NCBI GenBank assembly: GCA_964471755.1
Contig: CAYYJM010000039.1
Span: forward strand, 1 to 31,976
Direction of reading: 5' to 3'
Source of the DNA: CAYYJM01 sp964471755
GTDB lineage: Bacteria > Planctomycetota > Planctomycetia > Gemmatales > Gemmataceae
DNA: 31,976 nt
In this document: positions 15,509 to 22,928 of the stretch, in pieces
Numbering within the stretch: position 1 is the first letter of the stretch
Layout: the number at the start of each line of letters is the position of its first letter
Notes under the pieces: generated by a model
Database searches by the model: none
The model's input: the letters and a program-made list of their open reading frames with translations, nothing else
Told to the model about the DNA's origin: nothing
Program-made: the position numbers and the translations under genes

Positions 15509-17878
15509 TCACTTTCCGGGAACGGCGTTGATCGTATTGTAAATCGTCACGTCAACCGGTGCCCCGTCGGCCGCCTTCAGCTTCATCTTGATTTCCATCT
15601 GCATGACTCGCTTCAGATCCGGGATGCCGAGTTTGACGGTCTTGCCGTCCTCCGACACGGTCACGCTGGCGATCTGAACGGTGTCCTTGCCCGGTTTGAA
15701 CAGTCGATAGATCTCGGCGATCTTATCGCCCCTGGCTCCTCTCGCGCGAAGTTGGTTGTACTCCTTCACCCGCTTGTCGAAGTCGGGACTATCGGCCAGG
15801 TATTCTCGCGACCCATACTCGCTGGTCCAGAGGTAGTTCCACTCCTTCGCCGTGAAGTACTTCGCATTCCCGGCCACGCTCCGATCGAGCGGTTCGCTGA
15901 ATGTCAGTTCGAGGCCGTCCTTGACCACCTTCAAGCCGACGACGGTGTGAAGGGGTTTGCCCGTGAAGCGAACCCGCTGGAAGCAGGCATCCTTGGCCGC
16001 GCTCGACTGCCAGCCGCGCAGGCCGGCGAGGTAGAGCTGGCCATCGATCGGATTGAATCGCGGCCGACAGATGCCGGACAGAAAGTTGAGCGGAAACCGC
16101 ACGACGCCGCCCTGCGCTCGTTCGCCCGGATCGCGCAGCACATGGTAGAGCGAGCAGGTGCCGTACGACGTGTGCAGCAACTCGCCTTTGAGCGGGCCCC
16201 ACCTGTCGCTCGTCACCCAGACCTGACCGCCGTTGGAGTTGTCAACGCTCTTGGGAAGCCAGCAGATCGGATCGTCGTACCACGGTGGTTTCGGATCGCG
16301 ATGCGACGTGTCCACGCAGCCGCCGAAGCCGCCGGGCTTCGACCAGTAATTGATCCGACACATCGGCATCCAGGTACCCTCGTTGTCCCCGCTGGTGATC
16401 TCACCCTTCGGGCCGATGCCAATGCCATTGGGTGCGCGCATCCCGGTGGCGACGATCGTCGTCTTCATCCCATCCGGGCTCACCTTCATGATGCAGCCGG
16501 AATGCTCGGCGATGTACTCGAAGCCACGTCCGCCACCACGAACCGGTCCCGCCTTGGAGTAGTAGAAATTCCCCTCCGCGTCGGTTTGCAGATCGAACGC
16601 GAACTCATGGAATCCGGGCGTTGTGTGGACGTCGTTGTTGAAGTTCTCGTAGTAGTCCGCCTCGCCATCGCAGTTGAGGTCGTGCAGGCAGACGATCCCC
16701 TCACGGCCCAGGGTGTACACCTTGTCGCCGACGATCTTCAAACCCAACGGCTGGAACAAACCGGTGGCGTACCGCTTCCAGGTGAGCTTCTCCAGCTTCG
16801 CATCGATGCCGCTGACGATCCAGACATCGCCGCTCCAGGTGCTGAGGGCGGCTCGGCCGTCCTTGAAGAAGTCCATGCCGCCGAAGCGCATCCACGCCTT
16901 GTACGGATTGGCCTCCGGGACGGTGAGCGTATCGACAACGTAGGCCCCGTCGCCGGGGCCGAGTTTGCCCTGCGTCGTGACCGTCTCCGTCCAGCGCGCC
17001 GGGCCGCCCTTCGTCAGCGGTTCCAGGTCGAGCTTGTCGGTCGTCGTGCCGGTCAGACGGGCGAGCTTGCCGTTGGTAATGTCCTCGGCGGTGCCGGTGG
17101 TCAGATTCACGCGGAACTGTGCCGGCGTCTTCCGCGGCGCGAGCCGGAGCAGGAGCTTGTTGCCGTCAACGTCCAGGCTCGCCCCCTCGGGAGCGTTGAC
17201 GAGGCCGGCGATCGTCAGCGAGCCCTCACCCAGACCGACCAGGGAGCCCGTGCCGACCTTCTTCGGTTTGCCGGGCACCTCCGCCAGGACGTGAACCAGG
17301 CTCCGGGTGCCAGCGGCGAGGTTGATCGTCCGGGTGAAGACGGGCCGACCATCGTGGACTGCGTAGGTGGGCATTTCGAGAAGACCCGCATCGCCGACGT
17401 CGTAGCGGAGCAGGACATTGTCACCGTGCAGGTAGAGCCCGACGAACTTCGCCCACGAGCGTGGCAGCGGGCCGTAAGGTTCCTGCCGCGGATCCTTCCA
17501 GTCGCCGCTCTCCGGGTTCGCCCAGCCGGGGCCGCCCTGCGTCTTCCAGACGACCTTACCCTGCACGGACGGACTCGGGCCGTGGGCTCCATCGTACGGC
17601 GTGCCGCGCAGATTGAGGAAGCCATCGGTCCAGCCGGCACCGTAGCGGAGCAGATCGAGGTCGAAACAGATGGCCCCTCCCGGCTCGCCGCCGAGGTGAA
17701 TGGCGACGCCCTTGTTCACCTTCGTGGCTCCGGGAATCTCCAGCGTCGCGGTGATGAACGGGCCATAGTTCATCTGTTCGTGGCGTCTCTTGCCCTGGCC
17801 GAACGAGAGACTCGGCATCACGGCCAGGACCATGATGACGGCCCAGGCCAGTAGTTGTGGCGTGCGGAGGATCGGCAT
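15509..17878 (-). CDS. Secreted beta-propeller protein (DUF6797 / sugar-dehydrogenase-like)
   Basis: A 789-residue exported protein. The signal peptide (about 1-28) ends near S-F-G-Q-G. A beta-rich N-terminal region (to about 300) contains Y-G-P-F-I-T-A-T-L and G-V-A-I-H-L-G; I recall it as DUF6797-like but cannot confirm this. A propeller follows, with M-D-F-F-K-D-G-R-A-A-L, C-L-H-D-L-N-C-D-G-E-A-D-Y, G-M-R-A-P-N-G-I-G-I-G-P and G-E-L-L-H-T-S-Y-G, as in PQQ/sugar-dehydrogenase-like proteins of planctomycetes. No C-x-x-C-H site is present; the haems are on the next gene. The ATG at 17878 places the signal peptide at the N-terminus; an in-frame start 48 bases upstream gives a poor leader. A role in periplasmic sugar or alcohol oxidation is inferred. 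Confidence 0.75.
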   Translation of the reverse strand: MPILRTPQLLAWAVIMVLAVMPSLSFGQGKRRHEQMNYGPFITATLEIPGATKVNKGVAIHLGGEPGGAICFDLDLLRYGAGWTDGFLNLRGTPYDGAHGPSPSVQGKVVWKTQGGPGWANPESGDWKDPRQEPYGPLPRSWAKFVGLYLHGDNVLLRYDVGDAGLLEMPTYAVHDGRPVFTRTINLAAGTRSLVHVLAEVPGKPKKVGTGSLVGLGEGSLTIAGLVNAPEGASLDVDGNKLLLRLAPRKTPAQFRVNLTTGTAEDITNGKLARLTGTTTDKLDLEPLTKGGPARWTETVTTQGKLGPGDGAYVVDTLTVPEANPYKAWMRFGGMDFFKDGRAALSTWSGDVWIVSGIDAKLEKLTWKRYATGLFQPLGLKIVGDKVYTLGREGIVCLHDLNCDGEADYYENFNNDVHTTPGFHEFAFDLQTDAEGNFYYSKAGPVRGGGRGFEYIAEHSGCIMKVSPDGMKTTIVATGMRAPNGIGIGPKGEITSGDNEGTWMPMCRINYWSKPGGFGGCVDTSHRDPKPPWYDDPICWLPKSVDNSNGGQVWVTSDRWGPLKGELLHTSYGTCSLYHVLRDPGERAQGGVVRFPLNFLSGICRPRFNPIDGQLYLAGLRGWQSSAAKDACFQRVRFTGKPLHTVVGLKVVKDGLELTFSEPLDRSVAGNAKYFTAKEWNYLWTSEYGSREYLADSPDFDKRVKEYNQLRARGARGDKIAEIYRLFKPGKDTVQIASVTVSEDGKTVKLGIPDLKRVMQMEIKMKLKAADGAPVDVTIYNTINAVPGK

Positions 17879-18005
17879 GAATGCGCTCTCGGCAGGAAGC
17901 AGGTTCGGTGGGATGCCAGGGGGCAACGCCCTTACCCTACCTCGATTCCCGCGAGAAAACCAGGGGGTATCGAATGGACGATCCGCCGTCGTTGGTCTGT
18001 GGCGA

Positions 18006-18779
18006 CTACTCGGCCACTCCGACCGCCCAGCGGACGCCGTTGGCCAGAAGGGTCGCCACGGCCGGGTTCTTGAAATCGCTCACGCCGCNNNNNNNNNNGT
18101 AGAACACCTTGCCGCCACCGGCCCGCTCGCGGACCCAGGCGACCGGCTCGGCCGGCTTTCCCTCGACGACGCCACGCAGCAACACCGTCGCACCTTTTGC
18201 CACCGGCGACGTCTTGTAGAGCGACGTCTCGACCGGGAAGGCGTCGGTGCGGACGCCCTTGACGACCGGATGTTTCGCCGCCTCGGGCACCACCTGCACG
18301 GTCGTCTTCGTCGCTGCGGGATAGTGCCCCTGGTAGTTGCCGCCTAGGATGTCGCGGTCGAACTCGGGCCACTGGGCACAGCCGGGCGGAACCTTCTCGC
18401 CGGGCCGGACGGCGAAGGCGTGACTGCTGGTGCGGATGGCGATGACCGGCTTGCCGGAAGCGATGAACTTGCGAATCCGGGCGAGGTCCGCCTCGACAAG
18501 CGGCCGACGCCGAACGCTCAGAAGGATCGCGTCGGCCGTGTCAAGCGCATCGAGTCCCCGCAGGTGTGTACGGTCCTTCGGATCGCCGAGAACGAGCGTG
18601 ACGCGGAACTGTTTTTCCAGATGATTCTTCGCGAAGACGGGCAAACTCTCCTCCGTCCGGTATTCGTCCTCGGCCGAGACGATGACGAGATGAGGCCGGG
18701 CATCCTTTTTGTCCGCACCAGCGGCGAAGGGAAAGCCAACCAGGGCCAGGAGCGTGAGTGCGACGAGACGCGAACGCAT
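18006..18779 (-). CDS. Secreted ThuA-like domain protein, interrupted by an assembly gap
   Basis: A 257-residue protein with a signal peptide (about 1-21). The ThuA-type flavodoxin-like fold shows L-V-I-V-S-A-E-D-E-Y, D-A-I-L-L-S-V-R-R-R-P-L, G-K-P-V-I-A-I-R-T-S-S-H-A-F and H-P-V-V-K-G-V. Relatives are linked to trehalose or other sugar use, and in planctomycetes occur beside propeller and cytochrome c genes, as here. The N run falls between K-V-F-Y and G-V-S-D-F-K-N-P. Relatives have a T-S-L-G-like tract there, and ten bases keep the frame. A GGAGG precedes the ATG. It is the first gene of the minus-strand group. Confidence 0.85.
   Translation of the reverse strand: MRSRLVALTLLALVGFPFAAGADKKDARPHLVIVSAEDEYRTEESLPVFAKNHLEKQFRVTLVLGDPKDRTHLRGLDALDTADAILLSVRRRPLVEADLARIRKFIASGKPVIAIRTSSHAFAVRPGEKVPPGCAQWPEFDRDILGGNYQGHYPAATKTTVQVVPEAAKHPVVKGVRTDAFPVETSLYKTSPVAKGATVLLRGVVEGKPAEPVAWVRERAGGGKVFYXXXXGVSDFKNPAVATLLANGVRWAVGVAE
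18089..18098. other. Assembly gap (10 N) inside the ThuA-like gene
   Basis: Ten unknown bases. The coding frame continues correctly on both sides, so the true length is ten or differs from ten by a multiple of three. Confidence 0.95.
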
Positions 18780-18848
18780 GGCAGAATCCTCCGGGTGATG
18801 GCCGCCATGCTACCGCCGGGCGTCTCGGAGGGCAATGAACTACCGGCA

Positions 18849-18878
18849 TGGAGACGCGACCCGCTCATCGGGTATAAT
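18849..18878 (+). promoter_or_regulatory. Sigma-70 promoter of the HEPN-like/cupin operon
   Basis: TGGAGA, an 18-base spacer and a perfect TATAAT lie in the divergent region between the ThuA-like gene and the next plus-strand gene. Transcription would start near 18885, about 45 bases before the ATG at 18930. Confidence 0.5.
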
Positions 18879-18929
18879 CACCACCATTCCAGGAACGGTG
18901 TGGATACCCTCCGCGGATGGGAGGAAGCC

Positions 18930-19709
18930 ATGAGTGACCCGGCCAATCCCTGCGAGACATCCCCGACCGCTCCAGCCCCGAAACCCCTGGCGGCCTGGGC
19001 GACCTGGTGCCGCCAACTCGACGCCCTGCGCAAGGCGCACGAGAGCCTCGAACACGAGGCAGCCTGTCTGGCCATTCAACAACGACTGCATCGGTTCTCG
19101 ACCACGCACGCCGCCGAGCCGGCCGCCATCAAGAAGGTGACTTCCGCCCTGTATCGGGCCGTACCACTGCTCCAGGCCGCCCTTCACTGGGAAGACCCCA
19201 CCGTCGGCGGCACACTCGACCGGCGCAGCGCCACCGACCGACGGCGTGGCGAGCAGTGGCGGCTCGTCCTGGCCTTCAGCGGCATGGAGACGCTCACCAA
19301 GGCCCTGCTCAGTCAGAAGGGCCGGGGCGGCATCGGAGCCGAGCATTTCCGCACCCTCCTGAGTGGATGCGCTCTGCCGGAATACCTGCCGCTGGAGGTG
19401 CCCCAGCACAGAGAATCGCTCCTGGAAGACTGGTTTACGGCCGACGCTCAGGACGACCTGCTCGACTTCCTCGGTCTCGACTTTGGCGACGCGAAGATCA
19501 CCGCTCGCTGGCTCGTCGAACGTCGGCCGATGATCGACTGGGTCGAGGGGCTCTGCCTGGCCAAGGCGCTGCGAAACGCCACGGTCCACGGGGCGCTGTC
19601 GGCAAGCAAGGTCGAGCAGTGGAAACTGGCCGACGCCATCGGCCGGCTGGTCGATGACATCGCCATCATCGCCACGGCGATCCTGGCGAAGCTCGCGGAG
19701 GTGCCATGA
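18930..19709 (+). CDS. Hypothetical helical protein with HEPN-like R-N-x-x-x-H motif
   Basis: A 259-residue cytoplasmic protein without signal or membrane span, predicted all-helical. In the C-terminal part, A-L-R-N-A-T-V-H-G-A-L-S places Arg215, Asn216 and His220 in the R-N-x-x-x-H arrangement of HEPN domains, many of which are RNases in toxin or antiphage systems; others are non-catalytic. The preceding F-S-G-M-E-T-L-T-K-A-L-L is also reminiscent of Apea-type HEPN proteins. GGAGG lies seven bases before the ATG, and a good promoter lies upstream. Its stop overlaps the cupin ATG (ATGA). Assignment rests on one motif, so the RNase idea is inference. Confidence 0.7.
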   Translation: MSDPANPCETSPTAPAPKPLAAWATWCRQLDALRKAHESLEHEAACLAIQQRLHRFSTTHAAEPAAIKKVTSALYRAVPLLQAALHWEDPTVGGTLDRRSATDRRRGEQWRLVLAFSGMETLTKALLSQKGRGGIGAEHFRTLLSGCALPEYLPLEVPQHRESLLEDWFTADAQDDLLDFLGLDFGDAKITARWLVERRPMIDWVEGLCLAKALRNATVHGALSASKVEQWKLADAIGRLVDDIAIIATAILAKLAEVP

Positions 19710-20097
19710 ACCTGACCGGCAATCTGTTCCGCCATCTNNNNNNNNNNCGGAGGAGTTTCTTTCCCTGTGGCGTCGGCCGGGCCTGCGGGTCGAGCGGATC
19801 GTCTCACACGGTCAGATCACCGCCGAGGGCCAGTGGTATGATCAGGACTGGGACGAGTGGGTGCTGATCGTGCGTGGGGCAGCCCGTCTGCGGATCGAGG
19901 GGCGTGAGACGCTCGTCGAGTTGACCGCAGGCGATTGGCTGTTGCTGCCGGCCGGGTGTCGCCATCGTGTCGAGTGGACCAGCCACGATGGCCCGACGAT
20001 CTGGCTGGCGATTCACGCTGGCGACGGGCTCGACGTCGGCCCCTGTAGCCCTGATCATCTTGACCATACCACCCCTGGCCCGCTACCCTCTACCTAG
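19706..20097 (+). CDS. Cupin domain protein, interrupted by an assembly gap
   Basis: A small single-domain cupin of about 130 residues. The start M-N-L-T-G-N-L-F-R-H lies before the N run and E-E-F-L-S-L-W after it. The beta-barrel shows G-Q-W-Y-D-Q-D-W-D-E-W-V-L-I-V-R-G, L-T-A-G-D-W-L-L-L-P-A-G and C-R-H-R-V-E-W-T, with W-L-A-I-H near the end. Conserved Asp/Glu/His positions could hold a metal, but the substrate is unknown. The two sides are out of frame when the gap is taken as ten bases, so the written gap length is wrong (8, 11 or 14 would restore it) rather than the gene broken. The ATG overlaps the stop of the HEPN-like gene. Confidence 0.8.
19738..19747. other. Assembly gap (10 N) inside the cupin gene
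   Basis: Ten unknown bases close to the 5' end of the cupin gene. Restoring the frame requires a true length of 3k+2, so ten is a placeholder. Confidence 0.9.
20060..20089 (+). promoter_or_regulatory. Weak candidate promoter for the gas-sensor operon
   Basis: TTGACC (five of six to the -35 consensus), an 18-base spacer and a poor TACCCT lie at the end of the cupin gene, about 45 bases before the 53-residue gene. The poor -10 keeps this tentative. Confidence 0.25.
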
Positions 20098-20135
20098 ATA
20101 ACACACCAGGCCGCAGAAACGACCGGGAGAACGCC

Positions 20136-20297
20136 ATGCACCACGCCACCGAGGCGACGGGGTTGAGCGACGCCGAACTGCAACGTTTGCACCGCGAAGA
20201 TGTTCAGACCACGACCGTGGTAGCATGGCTGATCACGGGCATTTTCTCCCTCGGGCTGGTGATGTACGCCGCCATCGCGTATCTGGTGATCCCCTGA
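20136..20297 (+). CDS. Small single-span membrane protein (53 residues)
   Basis: A 53-residue reading frame with GGGAG seven bases before the ATG. The N-terminal half is polar (M-H-H-A-T-E, L-S-D-A-E-L-Q-R-L-H-R-E-D-V). The C-terminal half is one membrane span (V-V-A-W-L-I-T-G-I-F-S-L-G-L-V-M-Y) ending A-Y-L-V-I-P. I do not recognise a family. It ends 19 bases before the globin-sensor kinase ATG, so co-transcription is likely. A role as membrane partner of the soluble kinase, or as a small respiratory subunit, is speculation. Confidence 0.6.
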   Translation: MHHATEATGLSDAELQRLHREDVQTTTVVAWLITGIFSLGLVMYAAIAYLVIP

Positions 20298-20316
20298 GCC
20301 TCGGACCACCCCGCGC

Positions 20317-21567
20317 ATGGACCCCATCGAGTATCAGCGCCGGAAGGACTATCTCGATCTCACGCCAGCCGACGGCGACAACGTCCGCCAGCTGCGTGAG
20401 GTCTTCCATCGTCATGCGCAGACCTTCGCCGAACGCTTCTACGACCACCTCCAGGCCAGCCCGCTGACCGCGCCGTTTCTCCAGGATCCCGTCGTCCTCG
20501 AACGCCTCAAGCGCTTGCAGGCCGAGTACTTCGCCCAACTGCTCGAAGGCGTCTTCGACGACGAGTACGTCCAGAGCCGACACCGCGTCGGCCGGGCGCA
20601 CCAGCGCGTCGGCATCGAGCCGCTCACCTACCTGGGAGCCTACAATCAGTACATCCAGCTGACCTTCCCGCTCTTCGTCGAGGCGTTCGGCGACCGCCTG
20701 GCCGAGGTGCTGCCAGCCCTGCTCTCCCTGGTCAAGGTGATCTTCTTCGACATCACCCTCGCCCTGGACACCTACTTCCGCGACGCCACGGAACGGCTGC
20801 GTCGTCAGAACGAGGATCTGCGGCAGGCTCTCGTCCTGGTCCAGCAGGCCCGTCAGCGCGAGGAACAGTTGCGCCGCCTGCTCGGCCACGAGATCCGGGG
20901 CGGCCTCGCGGCCATCATCACCTCCCTGGAGGACCTGCTCGACCGTACCGACCTGGACGAGGAGCCACGCGACGACCTGGAACACGTCCACCGACGGGCC
21001 TGGTCGATGACCGAGATGCTCACCGAGATGCTCACCCAGGGAGCCGAGCCGCATCCTGGCGGCCCCAGTCGGGTCGATGTCCGCGCCCTGCTGCAAAGCC
21101 TTCGCTCCCGGTTCGATCTGTACACCGTTGGCCGTGACGTCGAGCTGACACTGCCGGCCAGCCCGCCGTCGGTCTGGGCCGATCCGTTGCAGCTCCGCGA
21201 GGTGTTCGCCAACCTGCTGGCCAACGCGGTCCGTTATCTCGACAAGCCGCAAGGCCGGATCGAGGTGATCGCCAGGCCCTTCGCTCCGGGCGATGCCCCC
21301 GCCGACCTGGCCCACCCGGACGGTACCTTCATCCTGTTCGGCGTGCGCGACAATGGCCCGGGCCTGCCCGACTCGATCCGCGCTCGCCTGTTCGAGCCGT
21401 TCGTTCGGGGGCCGGACACGGGCAACGCACCTCCGGGCACCGGTCTGGGCCTCTACTTCGTCCGCACCAGTGTCGAACAGGGCGGCGGACGGATCTGGTT
21501 CGAGTCGCAGCGCGGCACGGGAACGTGCTTCTGGTTCACCTTCCCAGCAGGGGCCTCCGATGGCTGA
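20317..21567 (+). CDS. Globin-coupled sensor histidine kinase
   Basis: A 416-residue soluble sensor kinase. Residues about 1-155 form a protoglobin domain with the globin-coupled-sensor signature V-G-R-A-H-Q-R-V-G-I-E-P followed by L-G-A-Y-N-Q-Y; His95 is the expected proximal haem ligand, so O2, NO or CO sensing is likely. A coiled-coil (156-187) leads to the phospho-acceptor His191 in L-G-H-E-I-R-G-G-L, which lacks the usual H-box proline. The ATPase domain has the N box (A-N-L-L-A-N-A-V), D-N-G-P-G-L-P and P-G-T-G-L-G-L. The stop overlaps the regulator's ATG by eight bases, making that regulator the cognate partner. Confidence 0.93.
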   Translation: MDPIEYQRRKDYLDLTPADGDNVRQLREVFHRHAQTFAERFYDHLQASPLTAPFLQDPVVLERLKRLQAEYFAQLLEGVFDDEYVQSRHRVGRAHQRVGIEPLTYLGAYNQYIQLTFPLFVEAFGDRLAEVLPALLSLVKVIFFDITLALDTYFRDATERLRRQNEDLRQALVLVQQARQREEQLRRLLGHEIRGGLAAIITSLEDLLDRTDLDEEPRDDLEHVHRRAWSMTEMLTEMLTQGAEPHPGGPSRVDVRALLQSLRSRFDLYTVGRDVELTLPASPPSVWADPLQLREVFANLLANAVRYLDKPQGRIEVIARPFAPGDAPADLAHPDGTFILFGVRDNGPGLPDSIRARLFEPFVRGPDTGNAPPGTGLGLYFVRTSVEQGGGRIWFESQRGTGTCFWFTFPAGASDG

Positions 21568-22918
21568 CGCACCTCCCATCCGACTGCTGATCGTCGATGA
21601 CGACGACCAGTTGCGCCAGACTCTGGAACGTCGCTTCCGTCGGCACGGTCTGCAACCGTCCGCGGTCGCCAGTGCCGAGGCGGCGCTGCCCCTGCTCGAC
21701 AGTCACCGCTTCGATGTCGCCCTGCTCGACCTGCACCTGCCCGGCATCAGCGGCGTCGATCTGCTGGCCGAGTTGAAGGCCCGTCAGCCGGAAGTCGAGG
21801 TCATCCTCCTCACCGGTCACGGCAGCATCGATACGGCCATCCAGGCGATGAAGGGCGGAGCCTACGACTACCTGTCCAAGCCGTTCCATCTGCCGGAGCT
21901 GGAGATCCACATCCAGCGCGCCTACGAGAAGGGACAGCTTCTCCGCCGTCAGTGGCAGTGGGTCGAACATCTCCGCTACGAGTCGCCACGCTATCAACTG
22001 ATCGGCTCGAGCCAGGCGATGGCGCGAGTCCACCAGATGATCGAGCGGGTCGCTCCGACCGATGCGACCGTCCTGATCCACGGCGCGAGCGGCACCGGCA
22101 AGGAACTCGTCGCCCGGGCCATCCACTACAACAGCGCTCGCCGCGATCGGCCCCTGGTCACGATCAACTGCGCCGCCTTGCAGGAGACGCTGCTGGAGAG
22201 CGAGATGTTCGGCCACGAGCGCGGCTCGTTCACCGGGGCGGTGGCAGCCAAGCCGGGCCTGTTCGAGGTCGCCGAGGGCGGCACCCTGTTCGTGGACGAG
22301 GTGGCCGAGATGGCTCCGGGCCTCCAGGCCAAGCTGCTGCGCGTTCTCGAAGATGGTCGCTACCGCCGGGTGGGCGGCACGCAGGAGGTCCAGGCGAACG
22401 TGCGCATCGTGGCGGCCACGAATAAGCCCCTTGCCGAGGAGCAGAAGGCGGGCCGCTTCCGCGAGGATCTCTACTATCGCCTGAACGTCGTGGCCATCGT
22501 GCTGCCGCAACTCCGTGATCGCCGGTCGGACATTCCGGAGTTGATCGAGCATTTCCTGACGACGCGGCAGCTCGGTCCCGCACGCTACCGCATCCACCCC
22601 GAGGCGCTGGACGTTCTGGTCCGCTACGACTGGCCTGGCAACGTCCGGGAACTGGCCAACGTCCTGGAACGGGCCCAGATCCTGGCCGAGGATCATCTCA
22701 TCACCCTGGACGATCTGCCCGAGACGATGGTCGATCGCGGTCGGCCGGTCCCGACCTCCAGCAGTGGCGATCTGCTCCAGCTGCGCGAGGTCGAACGGAG
22801 CCACGTCGAGATGGTGCTGAACCGCGAGAAGGGCAACAAGGTCCAGGCGGCCAAGGTACTCGGCATCAGCCGCCGAGCCCTCTACCGCCTGATCGAAAAG
22901 CATGGCCTGGAAGGGTGA
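21560..22918 (+). CDS. NtrC-family sigma-54 dependent response regulator
   Basis: A 452-residue enhancer-binding protein. The receiver domain (1-120) has the acidic pair in V-D-D-D-D, the phosphorylation site Asp57 in L-L-D-L-H-L-P-G, Thr85 and Lys107. The AAA+ domain has Walker A G-A-S-G-T-G-K-E (175-182) and Walker B G-T-L-F-V-D-E (241-247). The sigma-54 contact loop reads G-S-F-T-G-A (222-227) instead of the usual G-A-F-T-G-A, with Phe and Thr kept. A Fis-type helix-turn-helix closes the protein (K-V-Q-A-A-K-V-L-G-I-S-R-R-A-L-Y). It is translationally coupled to the globin-sensor kinase and should activate sigma-54 promoters in response to the gas or redox signal. Targets are not visible here. 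Confidence 0.94.
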   Translation: MADAPPIRLLIVDDDDQLRQTLERRFRRHGLQPSAVASAEAALPLLDSHRFDVALLDLHLPGISGVDLLAELKARQPEVEVILLTGHGSIDTAIQAMKGGAYDYLSKPFHLPELEIHIQRAYEKGQLLRRQWQWVEHLRYESPRYQLIGSSQAMARVHQMIERVAPTDATVLIHGASGTGKELVARAIHYNSARRDRPLVTINCAALQETLLESEMFGHERGSFTGAVAAKPGLFEVAEGGTLFVDEVAEMAPGLQAKLLRVLEDGRYRRVGGTQEVQANVRIVAATNKPLAEEQKAGRFREDLYYRLNVVAIVLPQLRDRRSDIPELIEHFLTTRQLGPARYRIHPEALDVLVRYDWPGNVRELANVLERAQILAEDHLITLDDLPETMVDRGRPVPTSSSGDLLQLREVERSHVEMVLNREKGNKVQAAKVLGISRRALYRLIEKHGLEG

Positions 22919-22928
22919 CGCCGACCTG

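Noticed and set aside
15752..17854. 700-codon open frame on the plus strand
   Set aside because: It is the mirror frame of the secreted propeller gene, with biased Arg/Val/Ala composition and no motifs.
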